Part shown: positions 35,054 to 44,101 of the stretch, piece after piece
Layout of the letters: every line of letters starts with the position of its first letter
Numbering within the stretch: the first letter of the stretch is position 1
Assembly: GCF_003012795.1 (NCBI RefSeq)
Contig: NZ_PXYH01000003.1
Location: 1 to 64,000 of the forward strand
Direction: 5' to 3'
Source of the DNA: Zobellella taiwanensis
GTDB taxonomy: Bacteria; Pseudomonadota; Gammaproteobacteria; Enterobacterales; Aeromonadaceae
Length of the DNA stretch: 64,000 nucleotides
Program-made: the position numbers and the translations under genes
Notes under the pieces: generated by a model
Seen by the model: the letters and a program-made list of their open reading frames with translations, nothing else
Database searches by the model: none
What the model was told of the DNA's origin: nothing

Positions 35054-35247
35054 GACAACAGGGCTACCTCCACCGACACGCCGCAAAATATGACACTCGC
35101 TGTTTCGGCCTGCTGCGAACATTCACTGGATGTTCGGTCAGGCCGGAACCGCTCGTCGCGGCGAGCAAGCTCGCCCCCTGTAGGCTCGCACATGCCATCC
35201 ATGGCATGTGACGGTCGGTGGAGGCCATCCCTGCTGCCTCTTCCAAG
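35054..35247 (+). repeat. Hairpin-type intergenic repeat element, copy 2 with internal insertion
   Basis: Ends match the reverse complement of 27983-28093: CAACAGGGCTACCTCCACCG at the left, and GTAGGCTCGCAC and ACGGTCGGTGGAGGCCATCC at the right. Between them about 85 extra bases carry their own inverted repeats (CGGCCTG/CAGGCCG, GAACAT/ATGTTC) and GGCGAGCAAGCTCGCC, which resembles Pseudomonas REP palindromes. No gene is present in 35007-35338. Confidence 0.7.
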
Positions 35248-35338
35248 CTTCGGCGCCGAGGGTAGCGCCAGCAGGCGACACTGGCGCTTTGGCCGGACTC
35301 GGGATACCTACAGACGACTGGAACAAGGAGAAACCGCA

Positions 35339-36511
35339 ATGATTTATGGAGAACGCAAGGTCAAGGCACCCATCCGCTGGGCCATGGTGGGCGGCGGCAA
35401 GGGCAGCCAGATTGGCTATATCCACCGCTCGGCGGCGCTGCGCGATCACAGCTTCCAACTGGTGGCCGGCGCCTTCGACCTCGACCCCGAACGGGGCCGG
35501 GAATTCGGCGCCGGCCTGCAAGTGGCGCCCGAGCGCTGCTATGCCGACTACCAGACCCTGTTCGCCGCAGAGGCCAAACGGGAAGACGGCATCCAGGCGG
35601 TGTCCATCGCCACCCCCAACGGCACCCACTTCGCCATCAGCAAGGCGGCGCTGGAAGCCGGCCTGCACGTGGTGTGCGAAAAACCCCTGTGCTTTACCCT
35701 GGCCGAGGCCGAGGAGCTGCGCGCCCTGGCCGAGCGCCGGCAGCGCATGCTGTGCGTAACCTACGGCTATGCCGGCCACCAGATGATCACCCAGGCCAGG
35801 GCCATGATCGCCAACGGCGAGCTGGGCGAGATCCGCATGGTGCACATGCAGTTCGCCCACGGCTTCCACAGCGAGGCGGTGGAGCAGGGGAGCCCCAGCA
35901 CCCGGTGGCGGGTGGATCCCCGTTACGCCGGGCCCAGTTATGTGCTGGGGGATCTGGCCACCCATCCGCTCTATCTGTCCGAAGTGATGCTGCCACAGCT
36001 GAAGATTGAAAAGCTGCTGTGCGCCCGCCAGAGCTTCGTGCGGAGTCGGGCACCGCTCGAAGACAACGCCTATGTGCTGATGCAGTACTGCGGCGGGGTG
36101 ATGGGGCATGTTTGGGCCAGCGCGGTCAACGCCGGCTCCATGCACGGCCAGAAGATCCGGGTGATCGGTTCCCGGGCTAGTCTGGAGTGGTGGGACGAGC
36201 AGCCCAACCAGCTGCGTTTTGAAATCCAGGGCGAGCCGGCGCGCATCCTGGAGCGGGGCATGGGCTACCTCTACCCCGAGGCGCGGGAGGACGATCGCAT
36301 CGGCGGCGGCCATCCGGAGGGGTTGTTCGAATCCTGGTCCAACCTCTACTACCGCTTCGCCCTGGCGATGGAAGCCTGCGACGCGGGCGAGCACGACCGG
36401 GCGCGGGCCCTGCACATCCCCGGCATCGAGGCCGGGGTGGAAGGGGTGCGTTGGGTGGAAAACTGCGTGCGCTCGGCGGACCAGGGCGCGGTGTGGGTGG
36501 ATTACCGCTGA
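35339..36511 (+). CDS. Gfo/Idh/MocA oxidoreductase, IolW/IolX-like long form
   Basis: 390 residues from ATG 35339, behind AAGGAGAAACC. The N-terminus IRWAMVGGGKGSQIGYIHRSA is the diagnostic start of the 'VGGG-G-IG-IHR' branch of the family, with EKPLCFTLAEAEELR, VTYGYAGHQMITQARAMI and GPSYVLGDLATHPLYLSEVM for cofactor and substrate binding. Members occur in inositol clusters as extra dehydrogenases or reductases. It lies 330 bp after the iolE-like gene, with a repeat element between, and 68 bp before the AraC-type gene. Confidence 0.85.
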   Translation: MIYGERKVKAPIRWAMVGGGKGSQIGYIHRSAALRDHSFQLVAGAFDLDPERGREFGAGLQVAPERCYADYQTLFAAEAKREDGIQAVSIATPNGTHFAISKAALEAGLHVVCEKPLCFTLAEAEELRALAERRQRMLCVTYGYAGHQMITQARAMIANGELGEIRMVHMQFAHGFHSEAVEQGSPSTRWRVDPRYAGPSYVLGDLATHPLYLSEVMLPQLKIEKLLCARQSFVRSRAPLEDNAYVLMQYCGGVMGHVWASAVNAGSMHGQKIRVIGSRASLEWWDEQPNQLRFEIQGEPARILERGMGYLYPEAREDDRIGGGHPEGLFESWSNLYYRFALAMEACDAGEHDRARALHIPGIEAGVEGVRWVENCVRSADQGAVWVDYR

Positions 36512-36579
36512 GGGGCGGGCTTGCGCCGCATGCTCCCCGGGGACAAGATAAGCGGGTGGGCCAAACCAGGAGAGACGGC

Positions 36580-37425
36580 GTGATACAGCATTTTGTCAGC
36601 GGCAAACGCCGGGGCCGGCTGGAGCTGGAGCAGCCGGCCGAGCTGATGTACCTCTGCCTGGCCGACGCCGGCGACACCCGGCTGCCCCGCGCCATGCACC
36701 GGCACGACGACCGGGTGGAGATCGTCTTTATCCGCGAGGGCAGCGGCACCCATATCATCGACGGCCGCGCCTACCATACCGGGCGGGGCGATCTGCTGAT
36801 CTACAACAGCGGTGTGCTGCACGACGAGTCCGCCAACCCCAATGAGGGCATGAGCGTCTATTGCTGCGCCTTCACCAACCTCAAGCTCCGGGGCCTGCCC
36901 AAAAACACCCTGAGCCGCGGCCGGGTGCGGATCCCCACCGGCGAGCGCCATGGGGAATTCGACAGCCTGTTCGGGCTCTTGCATGCCCAGATCCGTTCCG
37001 AGCACCGGCTCAGCCTGGCTTGCTGCGATCACCTGCTGCAGGCGCTGCTGCTGATGGTGTCCAGCCTGATCGACGAGCAGGACGCGGAGGAGGCGGAAGC
37101 CCGCTACGAGCTGGGCGAAAGCGTCAAGCGCTATATCGACCGGCACTACCAGGACGAGCTGGATCTGGGCCGGCTGTCCGAGGCGCTCAACATCAGCCCT
37201 TATTACCTCGCCCACCGCTTCAGGCAGAGCGTGGGCTGCTCGCCCATCCAGTACCTGATCCGCCGGCGCATCGGCGAGGCCCAGACGTTGCTTATCAACA
37301 CCGGGCTCAGCGTCACCGACATCGCGCTGATGGTGGGCTACGACAACCCCAACTACTTCAACACCGCCTTCCGGAAGGTGGTGGGCATCCCCCCCGGCCG
37401 GTACCGCCGGCAATACCTGGAATAG
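36580..37425 (+). CDS. AraC-family transcriptional regulator
   Basis: 281 residues from GTG 36580, chosen because CAGGAGAGACG precedes it and no ATG fits. An N-terminal cupin sensor (MHRHDDRVEIVFIREGSGTHIIDGRAY, DLLIYNSGVLHDES) is followed by the C-terminal double HTH (about 180-281: LDLGRLSEALNISPYYLAHRFRQSVGCSP and SVTDIALMVGYDNPNYFNTAFRKVVG). It lies between the Gfo/Idh gene and iolB and probably activates one or both flanking units. The cupin pocket suggests a small sugar or polyol effector. Confidence 0.88.
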   Translation: MIQHFVSGKRRGRLELEQPAELMYLCLADAGDTRLPRAMHRHDDRVEIVFIREGSGTHIIDGRAYHTGRGDLLIYNSGVLHDESANPNEGMSVYCCAFTNLKLRGLPKNTLSRGRVRIPTGERHGEFDSLFGLLHAQIRSEHRLSLACCDHLLQALLLMVSSLIDEQDAEEAEARYELGESVKRYIDRHYQDELDLGRLSEALNISPYYLAHRFRQSVGCSPIQYLIRRRIGEAQTLLINTGLSVTDIALMVGYDNPNYFNTAFRKVVGIPPGRYRRQYLE

Positions 37426-37558
37426 CCCCGCCGCGCGCCGGCTCCGTGCCAGCCTGCTCCAAACCGGCCCGTTCCGGCCGACGAGGTTAACGAATTGTGT
37501 CGCCAGTCACAGTTCCGCCAAAGAGCGCTTGGATTTTTAAATTCACAATTTCACCAAA

Positions 37559-37574
37559 CGAAATAAATGTTTTA
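37559..37574. promoter_or_regulatory. Operator-like element before iolB
   Basis: CGAAATAAATGTTTTA agrees at 12 of 16 positions with TGAAATTTATGTTTCA. It lies 46 bp upstream of the iolB ATG. ATTTC-N7-GAAAT (37549-37565) overlaps it. Confidence 0.45.
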
Positions 37575-37620
37575 TTATCACTTCCAGCAGAATCAGTCAT
37601 TCACCAACCAGGGGGAGCGG

Positions 37621-38442
37621 ATGTCCAAGTTATTATCCAAGCGCCGGCAACCGGACAGCCAGGGCGCCATCCAGCGCATCACGCCGGAATCGGCCGGCTG
37701 GGGCTATGTGGGCTTCGAGGTGTATGAGCTGGAGGCCGGCCAGAGCCTGAGCCAGGACACCCTGGACCGGGAAGTCTGCCTGGTGCTGGTGGCGGGCAAG
37801 GCCAGCGTGCGCACCTGCGAGCTCAGCCTCGATGCCATCGGCGAGCGGATGAGCCCCTTCGAGCGCAAGAAGCCCTACGCCGTCTATGTGCCCAACGACG
37901 ATCATTTCACCGTCACCGCCCAAACCAAGGTGGAACTGGCGGTATGCAAGGCGCCGGGTTTCGGCAACCACCCGGCGCGGCTGATCGGCCCCGACAGCAT
38001 CGATGCCGAGCACCGCGGCAAGGGCCACAACCGGCGCTATGTGCACAACATCCTGCCCGACACCGCCGCCGCGGACAGCCTGCTGGTGGTGGAGGTGTTC
38101 ACCGACGAGGGCTGCACCAGCTCCTACCCGTCCCACAAGCACGACCGGGACGCCGAGCCGGGCGAAACCTACCTGGAAGAGACCTATTACCACCGCTTCG
38201 ATCCGCCCCAGGGCTTTGCCCTGCAGCGGGTCTATACCGACGATTTCGAGCTGGACGAGTGCATGGCGCCCTACAACCAGGACGTGGTGCAGGTGCCGAA
38301 AGGCTACCACCCGGTGGCCACCATCGCTGGCTACGACAACTACTACCTGAACGTGATGGCCGGGCCCACCCGCAAGTGGCGCTTTACCTGGGAGGCCGAT
38401 CACGCCTGGGTGAATTCCGATAACTATCCCAAAAGCAAGTAA
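37621..38442 (+). CDS. iolB: 5-deoxy-glucuronate isomerase IolB
   Basis: 273 residues from ATG 37621 behind GGGGGAGCGG. Bicupin fold with the full IolB pattern: GWGYVGFEVYELEAGQ, SSYPSHKHDRD (metal His ligands), YLEETYYHRFDPPQGFALQRVY, CMAPYNQDVVQVPKGYHPV and GYDNYYLNVMAGP. It converts 5-deoxy-glucuronate to 5-deoxy-2-keto-gluconate in the myo-inositol pathway. It is the most specific inositol marker in the window and anchors the pathway assignment. It is followed 42 bp later by iolG. Confidence 0.96.
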   Translation: MSKLLSKRRQPDSQGAIQRITPESAGWGYVGFEVYELEAGQSLSQDTLDREVCLVLVAGKASVRTCELSLDAIGERMSPFERKKPYAVYVPNDDHFTVTAQTKVELAVCKAPGFGNHPARLIGPDSIDAEHRGKGHNRRYVHNILPDTAAADSLLVVEVFTDEGCTSSYPSHKHDRDAEPGETYLEETYYHRFDPPQGFALQRVYTDDFELDECMAPYNQDVVQVPKGYHPVATIAGYDNYYLNVMAGPTRKWRFTWEADHAWVNSDNYPKSK

Positions 38443-38484
38443 CCCAAGAACAAGCAAGCCGACACAAGCACAAGGAGAGGGTAA

Positions 38485-39471
38485 ATGATTAAGGTGGCAT
38501 TGATTGGCGCCGGCCGCATCGGCCAGGTGCATTCGGCGAATATCGTGGCGCACCCCGAGAGCCGGCTGGTGGCCATCGTGGATGCGTTCCCGGAAGCGGC
38601 CCTGAGCCTGTCCGAGAAAACCGGTGCGCCGGTGAAGACCCTGGAAGAGGTGATGGCGGACCCGGGCATCGACGCCGTGGTCATCGGCTCGGCCACCGAC
38701 ACCCACGCCGACTTTATCGAGCTGGCGGCCCGCAGCGGCAAGGCCATCTTCTGCGAAAAGCCGGTGGATTTGAGCCTTGCGCGGGTGCAGGCCTGCCTCA
38801 AGGTGGTGGAGGAGTGCCGGGTGCCGCTGCTGGTGGGCTTCAACCGCCGTTTCGATCCCAACTTCGCCGCCGTGCGCAACCGCTACCAGCAAGGCCAGAT
38901 CGGCAAGGCCGAGTCGGTGCTGATCGTGTCCCGGGATCCGTCGCCGCCCCCTGTGTCCTACATCCAGCGCTCCGGCGGCCTGTTCCGCGACATGACCATC
39001 CACGACTTCGACATGGCCTGCTACCTGGTGGACGAGCCGGTGGTGGCGGTGACCGCCCGCGGCAGCTGCGTGGTGGACCCGGCCATCGGTGAGGCCGGCG
39101 ATATCGACACCGCCGTGGTCACCCTGGAATTCGCCTCCGGCGCCCTGGGCACCATCGTCAATACTCGCCGCTCCGGCTTTGGCTACGACCAGCGCATTGA
39201 GCTCTTGGGCGCCGAGGGCATGCTCAGGGCCGAGAACCAGCTGGAAAACACCGTCCAGCTGGCCAACGATCAGGGCACCGGCCAAGCCAACCCCCAGTAT
39301 TTCTTCCTGGAGCGTTACAGTGCAGCCTACAAGGCCGAGTGGGCCCACTTTGTGGACGTGGCCCTGGGCCGGGCCCAATGCCTGAGCGGTGGCAAGGAAG
39401 GCGAGCAGGCCCTGCGCCTGGCCGACGCGGCGGTGGAGTCCTGGACCACCGGCAAGACGGTCCGCCTGTAA
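38485..39471 (+). CDS. iolG: Inositol 2-dehydrogenase IolG
   Basis: 328 residues, preceded by AAGGAGAGG. VALIGAGRIGQVHSANI (NAD site), EKPVDLS (catalytic Lys), GFNRRFDPNF, and FRDMTIHDFDMACYL (Asp/His pair) define a canonical IolG-type inositol dehydrogenase. It oxidises myo-inositol to 2-keto-myo-inositol. It is the second gene of iolB-iolG-isomerase and paralogous to the island gene at 23115. Of the IolG-like proteins here it has the strongest pathway context. Confidence 0.92.
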   Translation: MIKVALIGAGRIGQVHSANIVAHPESRLVAIVDAFPEAALSLSEKTGAPVKTLEEVMADPGIDAVVIGSATDTHADFIELAARSGKAIFCEKPVDLSLARVQACLKVVEECRVPLLVGFNRRFDPNFAAVRNRYQQGQIGKAESVLIVSRDPSPPPVSYIQRSGGLFRDMTIHDFDMACYLVDEPVVAVTARGSCVVDPAIGEAGDIDTAVVTLEFASGALGTIVNTRRSGFGYDQRIELLGAEGMLRAENQLENTVQLANDQGTGQANPQYFFLERYSAAYKAEWAHFVDVALGRAQCLSGGKEGEQALRLADAAVESWTTGKTVRL

Positions 39472-39511
39472 GGCAAGGGGCCGCGGCCCCGTTATTATCA
39501 GGAGCGAAGCG

Positions 39512-40327
39512 ATGACCATGGACGTTTCCCAGCCCTTTACCCTGGCGGTCTGTGCCGAGATGGTGTTTCTCGAGCTGCCGGTACTGGAGCGCATCAAGCA
39601 TATTCACCAGCAGGGCTTCCAGGTCGAGATCTGGGACTGGACCCGGCACGACATCCCGGCGCTGGCGGCGAGCGGGGCGACCTTCTCCTCCATGACCGGC
39701 TATGTCACCGGCACCCTGGCGGACGACGAGGGCGCCACCGAGTTGCTGCGCACCGCCGAGCAGTCGATACCGGTGGCGAAAGAGCTGGGCATTCCCCGGC
39801 TGAACCTGCATGGCACCGGCCTCGACAACAAGGGCCTGCCGGTCAAACCCTGTACGCAAGTGACCGGCGCCATGTGGCTCAAGGCCGCCGACACCCTCAA
39901 CCGGCTGGCGGATCTGGGCGAGCGGCACGGGGTGACCTTCGTGCTGGAAAACCTCAACACCGAGGTGGACCACCCCGGGGTGCCCTTCGCCCGCGCCCAG
40001 GAGGTTCTGGAGCTGGTGGCGGGGGTGAACCGGCCCCGGGTAAAGATGATGCTCGATCTCTACCACGCCCAGATCGGCGAGGGCAACCTGATAGAGCTGA
40101 TCCGCCGCAGCGCGCCCCATATCGGCGAAATTCAGGTGGCGGACGTGCCCGGCCGCTGCGAGCCCGGCACCGGCGAGATCAACTATCCCGCCATCGCCCG
40201 GGCGCTGTATGAGGTGGGTTACCGGGGCAATATCGGCCTGGAAGCCTTCGCCTCCGGCGATTCGGAACTGGCCCTGCGCCGCTTCCGCGAGGCCTTCACC
40301 CTGCCGGCGGAGTTGTTGCGCCGCTGA
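39512..40327 (+). CDS. Hydroxypyruvate-isomerase-like TIM-barrel protein
   Basis: 271 residues from ATG 39512 (CAGGAGCGAAG ahead; ATG 39518 also possible). Hyi/OtnI-family barrel: LAVCAEMVFLELP, VEIWDWTRHDI, RLNLHGTGLDN, FVLENLNTEVDHPG (Glu), KMMLDLYHAQIGEGN (Asp/His), GEIQVADVPGRCEPGTGEINY and NIGLEAF (Glu). Members isomerise hydroxypyruvate/tartronate semialdehyde or keto sugars. In the iolB-iolG operon it more likely acts as an inosose isomerase or epimerase. The distinction needs biochemistry. Confidence 0.82.
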   Translation: MTMDVSQPFTLAVCAEMVFLELPVLERIKHIHQQGFQVEIWDWTRHDIPALAASGATFSSMTGYVTGTLADDEGATELLRTAEQSIPVAKELGIPRLNLHGTGLDNKGLPVKPCTQVTGAMWLKAADTLNRLADLGERHGVTFVLENLNTEVDHPGVPFARAQEVLELVAGVNRPRVKMMLDLYHAQIGEGNLIELIRRSAPHIGEIQVADVPGRCEPGTGEINYPAIARALYEVGYRGNIGLEAFASGDSELALRRFREAFTLPAELLRR

Positions 40328-40386
40328 GGCAGGATTAAGGCTGTTTTTGTTTCTCGATGGGTTTCAGATCCCTGGATCTGAGTTTT

Positions 40387-40417
40387 GGGCACGCCTGCAA
40401 GGGAGTGCCCTTTTTTT
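40387..40417 (+). terminator. Rho-independent terminator of the iolB operon
   Basis: GGGCAC and GTGCCC stem with TTTTTTT, 60 bp after the isomerase stop. It separates the inositol region from the light-response operon. Confidence 0.85.
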
Positions 40418-40442
40418 GCGCACTCGGCAGGATGAAATTTTT

Positions 40443-40502
40443 CTTGTACAACCTTGATCTCCTTGTACAACCACAGCTATGGTAATGGCATAGTTGTACA
40501 AG
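40443..40502 (+). promoter_or_regulatory. Triple TTGTACAA operator and promoter of the ybgA-litR-phrB operon
   Basis: CTTGTACAAC occurs at 40443-40452 and 40462-40471, and GTTGTACAAG at 40493-40502, all with the palindrome TTGTACAA. The last ends 10 bp before the ybgA ATG. TGTACA fits the TnnACA element described for CarH operators. TTGTAC copies could serve as -35 elements, so a repressor here would cover the promoter. The regulator is most likely the MerR-type protein encoded in the same operon. Confidence 0.7.
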
Positions 40503-40512
40503 AGGAATTGAT

Positions 40513-41466
40513 ATGTACAAGTTTGATCCCCAGGTTATCCGGGTCGGCATCAGTGGCTGCCTGATGGGCCAGCAGGTGCGTTTTGACGGCGGCCACAAGC
40601 GCTCCGATTTCTGCACCGAGGAATTGGCCCGCTTTGTGGAGTTTGTGCCGGTTTGTCCGGAGATGGCCATAGGCCTGGGTACGCCCAGGCCCAGTATCCG
40701 GCTGATCAACCGAGAGGGAGAGCTGATAGCCCAGACCGCCAGGGGCGAGGACGTGACCGCCGCTTTGCGCGAGTACGGCCGGCGCATGGCCGAGGGTTTT
40801 TCCGGTCTGAGCGGTTATGTGCTGTGCGCCAAGTCCCCGAGTTGCGGCATGGAGCGGGTACGGGTCTATCACGACAGCGGCAAGGGCAACGCCAAGGAAG
40901 GAACCGGCCTGTACGCCGCCGAACTGATGCGGGCCCTGCCCTTGCTGCCGGTAGAGGAGGACGGCCGGCTCAATGATCCCGTGCTGCGGGAAAATTTCGT
41001 GACCCGCCTTTATGCCCTGCATGACTGGCAGTGCCTGTTGCACCGGGGGCTGACGCCTTCGCGCCTGATCGCTTTCCATAGCCGTTACAAATACCTGCTG
41101 ATGGCGCATCACAGAGACAGCTACCAGCAGTTGGGACAGCTGCTGTCGGACTTGTCCTGCGAGGTGGAGCGCAAGGCCGACGGTTACATCCAGGGACTGA
41201 TGCAGGCCCTGGGACGCCGGGCCGGGCGCACCGGCCACACCAATGTGCTGCAGCACCTGCAAGGTTATTTCAAGCGCCAGCTCAGCTCCCGCCAGCGCCA
41301 GGAGCTGGCCCGCACCATTCATCAGTACCGGGAGGGCATACTGCCGCTGCTGGCGCCCATCACCCTGCTGCGCCACTACCTGGAAGAGCACCCCAACGAC
41401 TACCTGCGCCAGCAGGTTTATCTCAATCCCCATCCGGAGGCCCTGCGGCTGCGTTATGGCATCTGA
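40513..41466 (+). CDS. ybgA: YbgA-type protein (DUF523 plus DUF1722)
   Basis: 317 residues. The N-terminal DUF523 half (about 8-150) has conserved Cys blocks GISGCLMGQQVRFDGGHKR, FCTEEL, PVCPEMAIGLGTPRPSIRL and CAKSPSCGMERV. The C-terminal DUF1722 half (about 190-305) has LIAFHSRYKYLLMAHHRDSY and HYLEEHPNDYL. The function is not established; the Cys pattern suggests metal or Fe-S binding, and in E. coli ybgA sits directly before the photolyase gene. Here it is the first gene of the LitR-photolyase operon and overlaps the next gene by 11 bp. Confidence 0.92.
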   Translation: MYKFDPQVIRVGISGCLMGQQVRFDGGHKRSDFCTEELARFVEFVPVCPEMAIGLGTPRPSIRLINREGELIAQTARGEDVTAALREYGRRMAEGFSGLSGYVLCAKSPSCGMERVRVYHDSGKGNAKEGTGLYAAELMRALPLLPVEEDGRLNDPVLRENFVTRLYALHDWQCLLHRGLTPSRLIAFHSRYKYLLMAHHRDSYQQLGQLLSDLSCEVERKADGYIQGLMQALGRRAGRTGHTNVLQHLQGYFKRQLSSRQRQELARTIHQYREGILPLLAPITLLRHYLEEHPNDYLRQQVYLNPHPEALRLRYGI

Positions 41467-42301
41467 ACCCAAATACCCGATCCGCGAGGTATCGCGGCTG
41501 ACCGGCATCAATCCGGTTACCCTGCGGGCCTGGCAGCGACGTTACGGCCTGCTCAAGCCGGCGCGCACCGACAAGGGCCACCGGCTCTATTCCGAACAGG
41601 ATATCGCGCTTATCCGCCAGATCCTGCACTGGCTGGAGCAGGGGGTCAGCATCGGCCAGGTCAAGGGGCTGCTCGACAACCCGGCTCCCGTGGTGGACGG
41701 CTCCAACTGGGAGCAGGCCAGGAGCCGGCTGCTGGAGAGCGCCTGCCGGCTCAATATCAACCGGCTGGAATCGGAACTGCTGGAACTGGCGAGCCTGTAT
41801 CCGGCCGAATTGCTGCTGCGGCGGGTGATCGAGCCTTGGCTGGTGGCGCTGGGCCAGTTGGTCCGTCCCGATGCCCTCTTGATTGAACACAGCGCCCGCG
41901 CCCTGCTGACCCGTACCTTTTATTCCTTGCTGACCATTCGCAGCGGCCCCCGCCTGGCGCTATTGCGGGCCGGACAACTGGGCGAGCTGCACAGCCTGCT
42001 GGCCCAGTTTGAGCTGCAGGGGCTGGAATGCCGCAGCCTGGACCTGGGGGCGGCGGATCCGGCCCAGTTGCCGCTTGCCGCCGACCGGCTGCAGGTCGAC
42101 GGCCTGGTGGTGCTGCTCGGCGCCGGACTGGGCCAGGGCTGGTTTGTGCAACACCAGGCCAACTGGCCTTCGGCCTGTTTTTTTGTCGGCGAACTGGGGC
42201 TGGTCTACCAGCAGCAGGGATGGCTCAACCGGCCGTTCGCGGTCAGCGTCAGCGAGATAGCGAGGAAATACGATGCGACATTTGGTGTGGTTTCGAACTG
42301 A
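41456..42301 (+). CDS. LitR/CarH-type MerR-family regulator (probable B12-dependent light sensor)
   Basis: 281 residues from ATG 41456. MerR HTH at the N-terminus ([37 protein letters not shown]), then a helical bundle and a cobalamin-binding-like domain. IEHSARALL (Glu144-His145) and GELHSLL (His179) correspond to CarH positions around the cap His and the lower axial His (GERHELG in Thermus), though the final Gly of that motif is Leu here. CarH/LitR repress in the dark as adenosylcobalamin tetramers and release DNA in light. It overlaps phrB by 29 bp. TTGTACAA sites lie at the operon start. Confidence 0.8.
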   Translation: MASEPKYPIREVSRLTGINPVTLRAWQRRYGLLKPARTDKGHRLYSEQDIALIRQILHWLEQGVSIGQVKGLLDNPAPVVDGSNWEQARSRLLESACRLNINRLESELLELASLYPAELLLRRVIEPWLVALGQLVRPDALLIEHSARALLTRTFYSLLTIRSGPRLALLRAGQLGELHSLLAQFELQGLECRSLDLGAADPAQLPLAADRLQVDGLVVLLGAGLGQGWFVQHQANWPSACFFVGELGLVYQQQGWLNRPFAVSVSEIARKYDATFGVVSN

Positions 42302-43682
42302 TCTGCGGGTAGCCGACAATCCGGCGCTGCAGGCGGCCATGGCCGAGGGCGACGAGGTGGTTGCCCTCTATGTGGATTGTCCTCAGCAGTGGCGGGAGCA
42401 CGGCAATGCCCCTATCCAGCGGGATTTCGTCAGTCGCAACCTGCAGCAACTGGCGCGCCGGCTGGCCCGGTGCGGCGTGCCCCTGACCCTGCTGGAATGC
42501 CCGCGCTTTGACCAGGTGCCGGCCCTGCTGGCCGACTGGACGGCACGCCAGGGTATCGATGCCCTTTACGCCAACCGGGACCTCGGGGTCAACGAGCGCC
42601 GGCGTGACAAGGCGGTCCAGCAGGCCCTGGCCATTCCCTGCCGGGTTTACAACGGCGATTGCGTGCACCCCCATGGCAGCGTTACCACCCGTGGCGGCGA
42701 CATGTTCAAGGTGTTCACCCCCTTTGCCAAGGCCTGGCTGGCCCGGCTGCGAGCCCAGGGCTACCGGCTGCTGCCGGCCCCGGCCGAGGTAGCGGTGCCG
42801 CTGGCCGAGCCGGCGCTGTCCCTGTCCGGCGAACGGCGCGACAGCGGTGCCTGGCCGGCGGGCGAGGAAGCGGCGGCCGAGTTGCTGGCCCGGTTTTGCG
42901 CCACCCGGCTGCGCGGCTACGGCGAGCAGCGCGACTTCCCGGCCCTGGAGGCGACCAGCAGCCTGTCGCCCTATCTGGCCCTGGGCGTGCTGTCTCCCAA
43001 CCAGTGCCTGGCCGCCATCGAGGCCGAGTTGGGCCAGTTGCCCATGAGTCGCGGCGAGGCGGGATTTGCTTGGCTCAACGAGTTGATCTGGCGGGAGTTC
43101 TACCGCCACCTGCTGGTGGTGTTTCCCGCCCTGTCGATGCACCGGGCCTTCAAGCCGGAAACCGAGGCATTGCAATGGAGCCAGGACCGGACACGGTTCG
43201 ATGCCTGGTGTAGGGGGCAGACCGGCTATCCCATCGTCGACGCGGCCATGCGTTGCCTGGAGCAGACCGGCTGGATGCACAACCGGTTGCGGATGGTGGT
43301 GGCGAGTTTCCTCACCAAGGATCTGCATATCGACTGGCGCTGGGGCGAGAGCTGGTTCCTGTCCCGGCTGATCGACGGCGAACTGGCGGCCAACAACGGC
43401 GGCTGGCAGTGGGCGGCGGGCACCGGCGCCGACGCGGCGCCCTATTTCCGGGTATTCAATCCAGCCACCCAGAGTGAGCGCTTCGATACCCAGGGCGACT
43501 TTATCCGCCGCTGGGTACCCGAGCTGGCCGGGGTGCCAGCCACCGCCATCCATGCCCCCCATGACTGGCTGGCGAGACACCGCCCGGGTCATGGTTATCC
43601 GCCCCCCGTGGTGGATCACGCCCGGGCCCGGCTGCACGCCATCGCCATGTTTGACGCCCTCAAGGCGCAGGAGGCCTTATGA
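42273..43682 (+). CDS. phrB: Deoxyribodipyrimidine photolyase (CPD photolyase)
   Basis: 469 residues, normal for class I CPD photolyase. It has the N-terminal antenna-binding domain ([16 protein letters not shown]), the catalytic FAD domain with [60 protein letters not shown], and the FAD clamp [20 protein letters not shown]. It repairs UV cyclobutane dimers using blue light. Translationally coupled at both ends (29 bp with the regulator, 4 bp ATGA with the next gene). Confidence 0.96.
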   Translation: MRHLVWFRTDLRVADNPALQAAMAEGDEVVALYVDCPQQWREHGNAPIQRDFVSRNLQQLARRLARCGVPLTLLECPRFDQVPALLADWTARQGIDALYANRDLGVNERRRDKAVQQALAIPCRVYNGDCVHPHGSVTTRGGDMFKVFTPFAKAWLARLRAQGYRLLPAPAEVAVPLAEPALSLSGERRDSGAWPAGEEAAAELLARFCATRLRGYGEQRDFPALEATSSLSPYLALGVLSPNQCLAAIEAELGQLPMSRGEAGFAWLNELIWREFYRHLLVVFPALSMHRAFKPETEALQWSQDRTRFDAWCRGQTGYPIVDAAMRCLEQTGWMHNRLRMVVASFLTKDLHIDWRWGESWFLSRLIDGELAANNGGWQWAAGTGADAAPYFRVFNPATQSERFDTQGDFIRRWVPELAGVPATAIHAPHDWLARHRPGHGYPPPVVDHARARLHAIAMFDALKAQEAL

Positions 43683-44101
43683 GCCCGGCCCTCGACGCCT
43701 TTTGTGCACTCTATCGCCGGCTTGGGCCGGACGGACTGGCGGGCCTGCGGCAGGTCTACGCCGACGAAGTGCATTTTTGCGATCCGGCCCACGATCTTCG
43801 CGGCCTGGAAGCCCTGGTCGGTTATTTCGAGGGCCTCTTTACCCACGTCAGCCAATGCCGGTTCGATATCGAGCAGGTGATGGAGCAAGAGGGCGAGGCT
43901 TTTGTGCGCTGGCGCATGCACTTTGTCCATTCCCGGCTCAATGGTGGCCGGGAAGTGGTTGTCCCCGGGATCAGCCACCTGAGGTTTGACCGGCGCATTC
44001 ACTATCACCGGGATTACTTCGACCTCGGTGCCCTGCTCTATGAACAGCTGCCGGTGCTGGGGGCGGTGATCCGCCGGCTCAAGGGGAGGCTGGCATCATG
44101 A
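43679..44101 (+). CDS. SnoaL/NTF2-like small protein
   Basis: 140 residues with the cone-like NTF2 pattern: [32 protein letters not shown] at the start and [19 protein letters not shown] and YFDLGALLY later. This fold is used for small isomerases, hydratases or ligand binding; no catalytic residue can be assigned. It overlaps phrB and the SDR gene by 4 bp each, so it is a fixed part of the photolyase operon, as in related operons of other marine gammaproteobacteria and pseudomonads. Confidence 0.85.
   Translation: MSPALDAFCALYRRLGPDGLAGLRQVYADEVHFCDPAHDLRGLEALVGYFEGLFTHVSQCRFDIEQVMEQEGEAFVRWRMHFVHSRLNGGREVVVPGISHLRFDRRIHYHRDYFDLGALLYEQLPVLGAVIRRLKGRLAS

Noticed and set aside
40443-40502. TTGTACAA repeats as a short CRISPR-like array
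   Set aside because: Units are 8-10 bp with unequal short gaps and sit at a promoter; they are operators, not CRISPR repeats. No CRISPR array or cas gene was seen anywhere.
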